The position numbers and the translations under genes are program-made. The notes under the pieces were generated by a model that did not search any database, was not told the origin of the DNA, and saw nothing but the letters and a program-made list of their open reading frames with translations. 64,000 nucleotides of DNA, taken from assembly GCF_019375555.1 (NCBI RefSeq), contig NZ_JAHXDN010000001.1, positions 1,093,501 through 1,157,500 on the forward strand, given 5' to 3'. Positions 56,013-63,851 of this stretch are shown here, in pieces (the first letter of the stretch is position 1; each line of letters starts with the position of its first letter). This DNA is from Roseobacter insulae (GTDB taxonomy: Bacteria > Pseudomonadota > Alphaproteobacteria > Rhodobacterales > Rhodobacteraceae).

Positions 56013-56136
56013 TCGCGTTTAATGCTGGCTTGGCGGGGGCACGATCAGAGGAACTTGGCGATCCGACTCCGTGACTCTTGCGGGCGCTCTCTGGCATGGG
56101 CGGGACCTTATACCGCCACGTCTGCATTAAACGCGA
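56013..56136 (+). ncRNA. Structured element closed by a perfect 13-bp inverted repeat
   Basis: TCGCGTTTAATGC (56013-56025) and GCATTAAACGCGA (56124-56136) can close a 124-nt RNA that contains internal hairpins (for example GGCGG...CCGCC near 56099-56116). It lies between Y-like units 1 and 2, and has no coding potential that I trust. It may be part of a larger transcript or a separate small RNA. Confidence 0.5.
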
Positions 56137-56143
56137 AACATCT

Positions 56144-56292
56144 CGGCGAATGCCGAAGGAACTACATGGCACCAAACCGGAACAGGTCGAGCGGGTTCAA
56201 CTCCCCTCCTTGCCTGCGCCCAGATGGCAAACGCATCTGTTCATTCGGATGCGGGGCGGGCCTCCCACCTGTTTCTTCACCCCTTGTCGCCG
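56144..56292 (+). ncRNA. Y-RNA-like unit 2 (long, with T-arm-like hairpin)
   Basis: A 149-nt element has CGGCGA at the 5' end pairing with TCGCCG at the 3' end. The Y-like motif GAATGCC...GGAACTACAT and the 3' CTTGTCGCC are present. The interior has a T-arm-like hairpin, GGG-TTCAACT-CCC at 56193-56205 (the loop matches TTCRANY), and a CAGATG/CATCTG hairpin. The size and modules resemble bacterial YrlA-type RNAs, which carry tRNA-like domains. Confidence 0.65.
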
Positions 56293-56305
56293 CGACTCCA
56301 CATAT

Positions 56306-56380
56306 TCGGTTGTAGCTCAGCGGTAGAGCGCCTGATTGTTAATCAGGATGTCGCAGGTTCGATCCCTGCCAGCCGAGCCA
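56306..56380 (+). tRNA. tRNA-Asn(GTT), CCA end encoded
   Basis: A full 75-nt cloverleaf: 7-bp acceptor stem (one G-U), 4-bp D stem (GCTC/GAGC), 5-bp anticodon stem with loop TTGTTAA (anticodon GTT), 5-nt variable loop, 5-bp T stem with loop TTCGATC, discriminator G and encoded CCA. It lies 13 nt after Y-like unit 2 and 18 nt before unit 3, on the same strand. The fold looks sound, so it is probably functional. Confidence 0.93.
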
Positions 56381-56398
56381 AAATACGAAAGGAAAGAT

Positions 56399-56473
56399 CC
56401 GGGGGAATGCCCGTGGGAGTACATCGCTTGAAACGACCGCCGAAAGGCCTCTCACGAACTTCTTGTCCTCCGG
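56399..56473 (+). ncRNA. Y-RNA-like unit 3 (short)
   Basis: A 75-nt element has CCGGGGGA pairing (one G-U) with TCCTCCGG. The motif GAATGCC...GGGAGTACAT and 3' CTTGTC are kept. In size and layout it copies unit 1. It carries no tRNA-like hairpins. Confidence 0.68.
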
Positions 56474-56480
56474 CCCCAAA

Positions 56481-56616
56481 CAGTCACGGCGAATGCCGGT
56501 GGAACTACATGAATCAATCGGTCGCGGGTTCGAGGCCCGCCATCGCTTCCCGCGATGTAGCTCAGGTAGGCAGAGCAGTTGAAAATTGTTTCGCCAACCT
56601 CTTGTCGCCGCGACTG
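56481..56616 (+). ncRNA. Y-RNA-like unit 4 (long, with permuted tRNA-like module)
   Basis: A 136-nt element closed by CAGTC-A-CGGCGA / TCGCCG-C-GACTG, with the motif GAATGCC...GGAACTACAT and 3' CTTGTCGCC. The interior holds tRNA parts in permuted order. A perfect T arm (GCGGG-TTCGAGG-CCCGC, 56524-56540) comes first, then an acceptor-like stem closed by a short loop (CATCGC-TTCCC-GCGATG, 56541-56557). Next are a D arm (GCTC...GAGC) and an anticodon-like arm with loop TTGAAAA. This is the architecture described for YrlA-type bacterial Y RNAs. The unit ends 18 bp before the rtcB start. Confidence 0.75.
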
Positions 56617-56634
56617 CCGTTAGAGTGAGATAGA

Positions 56635-58053
56635 ATGATGAGTGACGAAAATACAAGCTACCCAGTGACCGGGACGCATTTGAAAGATTGGGGGCACCGC
56701 CCCGGCAAGCAATTCCCAGCGCTGTTGGCGCGGGCCAATGAAATGCGCGCCGATGGGTTTGGGCTGATGCGTATCCGGCAGGAACTGGAAGGAGAAATCC
56801 CGCCCGCGCCGGTCACGATGGATTTGCGCGCCCCCGGCGAAGTGCCGTTTTACGAAAACATCGACGTGGGCCATCCGGACGAAGATGACAACCTCTCCAA
56901 AGTGCGCGAAACCATGAAGGCGTTGATGCGTACACCCACAATCGCTGCCGGCGCCATCATGCCGGATGCCTGCCCAGCCGGGCCTGTTGGCACGATCCCG
57001 GTTGGTGGCGTGGTAGCTGCGCGCAATGCGATCCATCCGGGGATGCATTCGGCTGACATCTGCTGCTCCGTCATGATCTCCGATTTGGGAAACGCCGACC
57101 CGAAGGCTGTGCTGGACGCAGCACAGTCGGTTACGCATTTCGGCCCAGGCGGGCGCCCGCAGGGCAAGCGGTTCACAACGTCGCTAAATCTGATGGATGC
57201 GTTCCGGGAAAATCCGTTTCTGGACAACCCGAAGTCGTTGCGCATGGCGCAGGAGCATATGGGCACTCAGGGTGACGGAAACCATTTTCTGTTTGTCGGA
57301 CGCTCGCGCAAGACCGGACGTACGGCGATCGTGACCCATCACGGGTCGCGGGGGCCAGGGGCCGTTCTCTATAGACACGGGCTGCATGTGGCTGAAAAGT
57401 TCCGCAAGCAACTGTCGCCCGAGACCGCGAAACAGAACGCCTGGATCCCGGCAGATACCGAAGAGGGTCGCGATTATTGGGATGCACTGCAACTCATTCG
57501 CAAATGGACCAAGGCCAACCACAATGCCATCCACCAGGCGACAGTCGAGGCCGCGCGCCTGGGCGACGTGGGCGAGCGGTTCTGGAACGAGCACAACTTC
57601 GTCTTCAAACGCGGCGATATCTATTACCACGGCAAAGGGGCGACGCCTGCCTGGGATGGGTATGCGTCAGATGCAACGGGGCTCACACTAATTCCCCTGA
57701 ACATGTCCGAGCCGGTGCTTGTCGTGCGCGGTAAGGACGCCGACCATGGTTTGGGCTTCAGCCCGCACGGTGCGGGGCGCAATTTCTCGCGGTCTGAACA
57801 CAAACGCCGGATGGGATCGGTCACACCCGAACAGATGCTGAAGGCGGAAACAGAAGGTCTGGACGTGCGATTTCATGCCGGTGGCGTGGACGCTTCGGAA
57901 CTGCCGTCGAGCTACAAAAACGCCGACAATGTGGTTGCCCAGATCAAATCCTTCGATCTGGCCGAGATCGAAGACTACATCGACCCCTATGGCTGTATCA
58001 TGGCGGGTGATGTACCGCCGTTCTGGCTAAATAAGAAGAAAGGCCGCCGGTAG
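56635..58053 (+). CDS. rtcB: RNA-splicing ligase RtcB
   Basis: GTP- and manganese-dependent ligase that joins 2',3'-cyclic phosphate or 3'-phosphate ends to 5'-OH ends. The 472-residue protein has the metal site in MHSADICCSVMI (usually GxDIGCGM), QGDGNHF, HHGSRGPGA, the guanylylated histidine in YYHGKGATPAW and the terminal YGCIMAGD. It is longer than E. coli RtcB (408) and belongs to a separate branch. ATG-ATG at 56635 and 56638 are both possible starts after GTGAGATAG. No rtcA (cyclase) is present in the window. Confidence 0.93.
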   Translation: MMSDENTSYPVTGTHLKDWGHRPGKQFPALLARANEMRADGFGLMRIRQELEGEIPPAPVTMDLRAPGEVPFYENIDVGHPDEDDNLSKVRETMKALMRTPTIAAGAIMPDACPAGPVGTIPVGGVVAARNAIHPGMHSADICCSVMISDLGNADPKAVLDAAQSVTHFGPGGRPQGKRFTTSLNLMDAFRENPFLDNPKSLRMAQEHMGTQGDGNHFLFVGRSRKTGRTAIVTHHGSRGPGAVLYRHGLHVAEKFRKQLSPETAKQNAWIPADTEEGRDYWDALQLIRKWTKANHNAIHQATVEAARLGDVGERFWNEHNFVFKRGDIYYHGKGATPAWDGYASDATGLTLIPLNMSEPVLVVRGKDADHGLGFSPHGAGRNFSRSEHKRRMGSVTPEQMLKAETEGLDVRFHAGGVDASELPSSYKNADNVVAQIKSFDLAEIEDYIDPYGCIMAGDVPPFWLNKKKGRR

Positions 58054-58192
58054 TCGCCGGCGACCTTTTCCACCTATCTCTTGGGCGGGCATTGGGTTCC
58101 AACCCCAAATACACATCGACTGTGGCTGCCTTCTTTCCGACCAGATTGGCATTTATGCCTTACATATCAAAACGTTCTTGATTGAGCTTATT

Positions 58193-59590
58193 ATGCAGAT
58201 CGAAATCACCCTTACCGCGCCCACTGATGCCGACTACGCCGCGAGTGACCTGGGCTTTTTGCTGCACAAGCATCCTGACCACGTGCATGCGCGGGAAACG
58301 TCGGCTGGCGAAGTCACTATTTTCTATCCCGAGAATTCGCGTGAGTGCACAACGGCGGTACTACATCTCGATGTCGATCCAGTTGGTCTGGTGCGGGGGA
58401 AAAACCAGCATAGCGATGGTTTGTTGGCGCAATACGTGAACAACCGACCTTTTGTCGCGAGCTCTTTTCTGTCGGTTGCGATGGGACGAGCCTTTGCCCA
58501 GACGATGGCTGGAAAATCCAAGGACCGGCAGGCCTTGGCCGACCGTGCCCTGCCGTTCTCAATCCGTGTTGTGCCTGTTGCCCTTTCGGGTGACTTGGAA
58601 TTGGTAAAACGGCTGTTCGAGCCTTTGGGTTACTCCGTTCTCTCTCCGTCAGAGATTGGCGAAGAACAGGTCGTCGATCTGCGTCTGTCCGCAACACTGC
58701 GTCTCGCTGACATTCTCAGGCATTTTTATGTGCTTTTTCCCGTCCTTGATAACTTCAAACACTACTACGTGAGCGAAGAAGAAATAGACAAGCTTCTGGC
58801 CAAGGGTGAAGGATGGTTGTCCGATCATCCGGACAAAGAGCTCATAACGCGCCGCGCATTGAAGCACCGCAGGTCACTGATGAACATGGCTCTTGCCCGC
58901 CTCGAAGAGACAGCCCCGCAGGAAGAGGAACCAGAAGACGCCCCGAAGCTGAAACCGGAAGAGCAGCTTGAAAAGCCCATGCGCCTGCATGATTTGCGAC
59001 TGGATACCGTGGCCGAGGTGCTAAAACAGCACCATGTCACGTCGGTCCTCGATCTGGGATGCGGTGAAGGCAAGCTGATGTCGCGGCTCATCAGGGAGCG
59101 AGGGCTGACGCGGATTGTTGGTGTGGATCCGTCCGTAAGAACTCTGGAAACGGCGCATCGCAAGCTGCGGCTACATCAGGCCGGGGACGCCATGAAGGAG
59201 CGGATATCACTGCAGATGGGCAGCCTGACATATGGGGACCGGCGCTGGCAGGGATTTGACGCGGCAACGCTGGTCGAGGTGATCGAACATATCGAACCGC
59301 ACCGCCTGTCGGCCCTTATTCTGTCACTCTTTGCCGATGCCCGCCCTCGCATGGTGGTGATGACGACGCCCAACAGGGAATACAATGTGCTGTTCGAAGG
59401 ACTGGAGGATGGCAAGATGCGCCACCCCGATCATCGGTTTGAGTGGACCCGCGCGGAATTTGAAACCTGGTCCAACACCGTGGCCAGCGAACATGGCTAC
59501 GTCGTCAGCTTCGCGCCCTTGGGCCCTGAGGATGAAACTCATGGTGGCCCATCGCAGATGGCAGTGTTCAAACAGGAGGGTACTACATGA
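58193..59590 (+). CDS. 3' terminal RNA ribose 2'-O-methyltransferase Hen1
   Basis: Methylates the 2'-OH at the 3' end of a cleaved RNA before sealing, so the repaired site cannot be cut again. The 465-residue protein has the bacterial N-terminal ligase-activating domain (residues 1 to about 250) and a C-terminal methyltransferase with the SAM motif LDLGCGEG and the metal-binding motif EVIEHIEPHR (Glu-x2-Glu-His-x3-His). The start at 58193 matches the family; five upstream codons are unsupported. It overlaps the nucleotidyltransferase gene by four bases. Confidence 0.93.
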   Translation: MQIEITLTAPTDADYAASDLGFLLHKHPDHVHARETSAGEVTIFYPENSRECTTAVLHLDVDPVGLVRGKNQHSDGLLAQYVNNRPFVASSFLSVAMGRAFAQTMAGKSKDRQALADRALPFSIRVVPVALSGDLELVKRLFEPLGYSVLSPSEIGEEQVVDLRLSATLRLADILRHFYVLFPVLDNFKHYYVSEEEIDKLLAKGEGWLSDHPDKELITRRALKHRRSLMNMALARLEETAPQEEEPEDAPKLKPEEQLEKPMRLHDLRLDTVAEVLKQHHVTSVLDLGCGEGKLMSRLIRERGLTRIVGVDPSVRTLETAHRKLRLHQAGDAMKERISLQMGSLTYGDRRWQGFDAATLVEVIEHIEPHRLSALILSLFADARPRMVVMTTPNREYNVLFEGLEDGKMRHPDHRFEWTRAEFETWSNTVASEHGYVVSFAPLGPEDETHGGPSQMAVFKQEGTT

Positions 59591-60411
59591 GCCTGCCTGC
59601 ATTCACCCCGTCTGTTGCGCCGGATATCGAGGCGGTGATCCAATCCAAGTTGACTGCATTGGAGGCCGATCATGACGTGCGCATCCTCTTCGCCATCGAA
59701 AGCGGTAGCCGGGCCTGGGGATTTCCGTCACCTGACAGCGATTTCGATGTGCGGTTTGTTTATACGCACCAGCCTGACTGGTACCTGAGTATCGAGCCGG
59801 GTCGAGACGTCATTGAACTGCCCATCGAAGGGGATTGGGACATCAATGGCTGGGACATTCGAAAGGCGCTTGGCTTGCTGATCAAGCCCAACCCCGTGAT
59901 GTTGGAATGGCTGTCGAGCCCGATCCGGTATCGGTGGAACGATGCAGTGTGCGACCGTCTGATCCGATTTGCCGACAAGACGACGTTTGGTGAATCCTGT
60001 GTTCATCACTATCGTAACTTGGCGGTAAAACAGTGGGACAGCCATGTCGGGGATAACTCCGATGTGTCTTTGAAAAAATACTTCTACATCCTGCGGCCCG
60101 CTCTGGCGATTTCGTGGATCAGGCAAAATCCCTCGGTTCAACCGCCGATGAACCTGCAGGCGCTTGTTGACGGTCAGTTTCTGGATCAAGAACTCGTCGC
60201 GCACATTGATCGGCTATTGGTCTTGAAATCCGCCGCCAAGGAAATAGGGCGTGGCGCACGTATCCCGATGATTGATGCATTCATCTACGATCAGATTGCC
60301 TGGGCTGAGGTCGTGGCAAAACGAGATGATCGGCCGGACTTGATGACCGAGGGTGACGAGATGTTGCGTTCGATCGTAAGCGGTGAGAGCTTTGAAGGAA
60401 GTGCCGTATGA
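59587..60411 (+). CDS. Nucleotidyltransferase (COG3541-like) between Hen1 and Pnkp
   Basis: This 274-residue protein has the polymerase-beta-type motif SGSRAWGFPSPDSDFDVRF (Gly-Ser, then Asp-x-Asp) and a helical C-terminal region. It overlaps hen1 upstream and pnkp downstream by ATGA junctions, so it is made together with them and very likely takes part in the same RNA repair. Addition of nucleotides to a damaged 3' end or a signalling role are both possible; the sequence does not decide. Confidence 0.85.
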   Translation: MSLPAFTPSVAPDIEAVIQSKLTALEADHDVRILFAIESGSRAWGFPSPDSDFDVRFVYTHQPDWYLSIEPGRDVIELPIEGDWDINGWDIRKALGLLIKPNPVMLEWLSSPIRYRWNDAVCDRLIRFADKTTFGESCVHHYRNLAVKQWDSHVGDNSDVSLKKYFYILRPALAISWIRQNPSVQPPMNLQALVDGQFLDQELVAHIDRLLVLKSAAKEIGRGARIPMIDAFIYDQIAWAEVVAKRDDRPDLMTEGDEMLRSIVSGESFEGSAV

Positions 60412-62963
60412 CCAAGATTGCCATCCCGGATTTCTCGCTTGTTGTCCTGATCGGCGCCACCGGCTCAGGTAAGTCCAGCTTTGCACGAAAGCACTTTCTC
60501 GAAACTGAAATCGTGTCTTCGGATGCCTGTCGCGCCATTGTCTCGGACGATGAGACCGATCTTGCTGCGACAAGCGATGCTTTTGATCTGCTCAACCACA
60601 CCGCAGCCATTCGTCTAAAGCGCAGACTGGTGACGGTAATTGATGCCACGTCGGTGAAACGCGAGGATCGGGCAAAGCTTGTGCAACTGGCGCGCAAATA
60701 TCATGCACTTCCCGTGGCGCTGGTGCTCGATATCGATCCGAAGATTTGCCATGAACGCAATCAGAACCGCTGTAACCGGGACTTTGGCGAACACGTGACG
60801 CGCAATCATGCAAAGGCACTCAAGCGTGGTTTGCGTGGTCTGCAGAAGGAAGGCTTCCGCCAGGTCCAGATCATGAAATCCCCCGGGGAAGTGAACGCGC
60901 TGGAGATTACCCGCGAGCCCCTCTGGACGGACAACCGCGCCGATCATGGTCCTTTCGACATTATCGGTGATATCCATGGTTGCTTTGAGGAACTGACCGA
61001 ACTGCTCGGAGAACTCGGATACTCGGTCGATCCGTTTAAAGCCGATTCCGAAGACTTGATCCGCGCCCGCCATCCGGAGGGCCGCATTGCGTTCTTTGTT
61101 GGCGACATTACCGATCGTGGTCCACGCAATCTGGATGCGTTGCGGCTCGTGATGGGCATGTGCGATGAAGGTTCTGGCCGTTGTGTGATCGGCAATCACG
61201 ACTTCAAACTGAACAAATGGTTGAAGGGCCGCAGCGTGACGCAGACCCATGGGCTGGACCTGACAGTTGCCGAGCTTGAAAAAACTTCGGAGGCGTTCCG
61301 CAAGAAGGTTTCGGATTTCATCTGGGATCTGCGCTCTCATGCCTGGCTGGCCGATGGCAAGCTGGTCATTGCCCATGCCGGACTGAAAGAAGAGATGCAC
61401 GGGCGCGGCTCTGGTCACGTACGCGACTTCGCCATGTTCGGAGAAACAACCGGCGAGGTCGACGAATTTGGTTTGCCTGTGCGCCTAGAATGGGCGCGAG
61501 ATTACCGTGGCAAAGCGGATGTCGTTTTTGGTCACACGCCGATGGCTGAGGTCGAATGGCTGAATCATACGATGTGTATCGACACAGGGTGCGTCTTTGG
61601 CGGCAAACTGACAGCCTTGCGCTGGCCTGAGCGGGAAACTGTTTCTGTCCCGGCGAAAACCCAATACGCGGTTCCGGCAAAACCTTTGGATGCAAGTCAA
61701 TCCCTTTCCGCGCAACAGGACCATGACCGCCTGCTCTATTTCGACGATTATGCAACCAAGATGCGAATCGAAACCCGGTTCAAATCCACCTTGCAGATCC
61801 CCGAGGAAAACAGCCTTGCCGCGCTGGAGGTCATGAGCAGATTTGCTGTCGATCCACGGTGGCTGATCTACCTGCCTCCGACAATGGCTGCGTGCCCGAC
61901 GGCTACAGAAGGCCCGTTCCTGGAGCATCCCGATCAGGCGATGGATCATTTTGCCAGCCGGGGTGTGACGGACTTGGTTGTCGAAGAAAAACACATGGGG
62001 TCGCGTGCCTTGCTGGTGGTCGCCAGGGACGCGGCCGCAGCCCAGGCCCGGTTTGGCGTGGAAGACAGCAAAGCTGGTGTGATCTATACACGCACTGGAC
62101 GCCCATTCTTCAAAGATGATGCCGAAGAAGCTGCAGTTGTTGCGCGGATGGGAAAAGCGATGCAATCAGCAGGCCTGTGGGAAGAGCTTCATACCGATTG
62201 GGTTCTACTTGACGCAGAACTCATGCCTTGGTCCGCCAAGGCACAGGACTTGCTCAAACGGCAATATCTACCAACTGTGGCAGCAGCAAAATCATCTGCT
62301 TTGGCGCTGCTGGAGGCAATCGCAAAAGCCGGGAAACTTGAGGGGCTGAAAGCGCTTCGCTCACGCACTGAAACTCAGTTTTCCAACGCGGAACTGATGG
62401 GGCAGACAATTGATGGATACTGCTGGGACGCGGACAGCATCGAAGACTATCGCATTGCACCGTTTCACATCCTGGCGACCGAAGGCAACGTCCATGCTGA
62501 TCAGCCTCATACCTGGCACATGGAAACACTGGGCAAGCTGGCCAAAGCCGATCCGATCCTGCAAACGACCGGCTGGAAACGAATTAACCTGGATAGCGAG
62601 GCTGATCGTGACGCGGTTGTCAAATGGTGGACGACACACACCGGCAGCGGCGGAGAGGGGCTGGTATTCAAGCCCAACGCATTTTCCCTGCGTGGCGACA
62701 AAGGTATGATCCAACCGGCAATGAAGGTGCGCGGGCGCGATTATCTTCGGATAATTTATGGTCCCGACTATGACCTGCCCGAGAATATCGAGCGCCTCCG
62801 CCAACGGGGACTTGGACGTAAATTCTCGCTTGCCGAAAGGGAGTTTAAGCTTGGTTTCGAAGGGTTGCACCGTTTTGTGGACGGGCTTCCGCTGTGCAAG
62901 GTGCATGAGTGTGCATTGGCGGTGCTTGCGCTGGAAAGTGAACCCGTTGATCCAAGATTGTAG
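60408..62963 (+). CDS. Polynucleotide kinase-phosphatase-ligase Pnkp
   Basis: End-healing and sealing enzyme of 851 residues, close to the 870 of the Clostridium thermocellum enzyme. The 5'-kinase domain has GATGSGKSSF (residues 17-26). The 2',3'-phosphatase is of the metallophosphoesterase type (GDIHGCFEE, GDITDRGP, GNHDFKL). The C-terminal adenylyltransferase domain has the lysine motif VEEKHMGSRAL. It is the last gene of the hen1-nucleotidyltransferase-pnkp set and would form the Pnkp-Hen1 complex. All catalytic motifs are intact. Confidence 0.94.
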   Translation: MTKIAIPDFSLVVLIGATGSGKSSFARKHFLETEIVSSDACRAIVSDDETDLAATSDAFDLLNHTAAIRLKRRLVTVIDATSVKREDRAKLVQLARKYHALPVALVLDIDPKICHERNQNRCNRDFGEHVTRNHAKALKRGLRGLQKEGFRQVQIMKSPGEVNALEITREPLWTDNRADHGPFDIIGDIHGCFEELTELLGELGYSVDPFKADSEDLIRARHPEGRIAFFVGDITDRGPRNLDALRLVMGMCDEGSGRCVIGNHDFKLNKWLKGRSVTQTHGLDLTVAELEKTSEAFRKKVSDFIWDLRSHAWLADGKLVIAHAGLKEEMHGRGSGHVRDFAMFGETTGEVDEFGLPVRLEWARDYRGKADVVFGHTPMAEVEWLNHTMCIDTGCVFGGKLTALRWPERETVSVPAKTQYAVPAKPLDASQSLSAQQDHDRLLYFDDYATKMRIETRFKSTLQIPEENSLAALEVMSRFAVDPRWLIYLPPTMAACPTATEGPFLEHPDQAMDHFASRGVTDLVVEEKHMGSRALLVVARDAAAAQARFGVEDSKAGVIYTRTGRPFFKDDAEEAAVVARMGKAMQSAGLWEELHTDWVLLDAELMPWSAKAQDLLKRQYLPTVAAAKSSALALLEAIAKAGKLEGLKALRSRTETQFSNAELMGQTIDGYCWDADSIEDYRIAPFHILATEGNVHADQPHTWHMETLGKLAKADPILQTTGWKRINLDSEADRDAVVKWWTTHTGSGGEGLVFKPNAFSLRGDKGMIQPAMKVRGRDYLRIIYGPDYDLPENIERLRQRGLGRKFSLAEREFKLGFEGLHRFVDGLPLCKVHECALAVLALESEPVDPRL

Positions 62964-63252
62964 ACCATAAACTGACGTTTTGGGACAGAGCCGCAATCGT
63001 TCTCGCAAACAACGCGCCGGGCTGAAACGTGGTTCGAAATCACGAATTATGATCTCAAGATCGGGAAAGGAGATGGCCTGAACGGATTGGCCGTAGCAGT
63101 CCTTGATCAAGACAACGCACGCTGAGGCGCTTCCTCCAGAAGTCAGTCAATCGCGACCGCCGCAGTGCTTGAGTTGAGCAGCCGCCCCCGGCGCCGGGCA
63201 GTACTGATATTGACAAGGGCTAGCTGGCAACATGTGCGATCCTCTCAGACAG
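62964..63252. other. Gap after pnkp
   Basis: This 289-bp stretch has no gene I can support. Fragments on the plus strand (for example GDGLNGLAVAVLDQDNAR near 63072-63125) look like broken coding sequence but I cannot name them. No terminator with a T tract is seen after pnkp. Confidence 0.4.
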
Positions 63253-63845
63253 TCAGCCCTGCAAACTGACACTTGGCAGAAACGAGCCGACACCGCGTTC
63301 ACATTGCAAGCGTTTCAACAGTGTCGAGGCCTTTCGTTGGTCGAATAAACCCATGCTGGGATGAACCTTTGGTTACCAAAACCCACCGAACCCAACAGCG
63401 CACGAAACCGGTATGGCCGTGAACACCAGTAGCTCGGTATCCGTGCCAAGCACATTTGTGATTTTGTCGAGGGTTGATCGGAGAATCTTTCGGTACTGGC
63501 TCAAGTCATTTTTTGCCTGAAATGCCGTGCTTTTGAAGGTTGCTGTGGATCTCCCAAATCGAAACCTCGTTACCTTCTGCCGACGTCACGCGGTTGTCAG
63601 CTATGTCGGGCATGATCGAGTGCGTCAATGCAAAGGGCTTTGAACCTTCGATCCCCTTGTTGCGAGAGAACTCGACGTCGTTGCCATCTTCGGGCCATGC
63701 CCTGGCATTGTTGAGCTCGGCGCGGATGTGCTGGCCTACCACCTTGCCTGCGAGGATAAATCGCGCGATCTGGGCGGCATGCTGGCGCTGTTCCATGAGC
63801 TGCCTTGTGCTGTCGGCTCGGCACCCGGGCATGCGCAAAGGCGGG
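63253..63845 (-). pseudogene. SAVED-domain protein remnant (CBASS-type effector)
   Basis: The minus strand reads KPFALTHSIMPDIADNRVTS, then EVSIWEIHSNLQKHGISGKK up to a run of six A (63514-63509). There the frame shifts and continues DLSQYRKILRSTLDKITNVL, then LLVFTAIPVSCAVGFGGFW, a TAA where relatives have Met (WMPK), and PKVHPSMGLFDQRK. This is the characteristic C-terminal SAVED layout (SIWxxxI, then HxFPAMPVSxAVExGRxW, PKA, xYDQ). The N-terminal effector part is missing. Two disabling changes make it a pseudogene. Confidence 0.6.
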
Positions 63846-63851
63846 GCCGGA

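Noticed and set aside
55907-56616. The repeated GAATGCC/CTTGTC motifs as a CRISPR array or transposon repeats
   Set aside because: Spacing is irregular (75-150 nt units), repeats are imperfect, and each unit folds with its own closing stem next to a Ro60 gene, which fits Y RNAs better.
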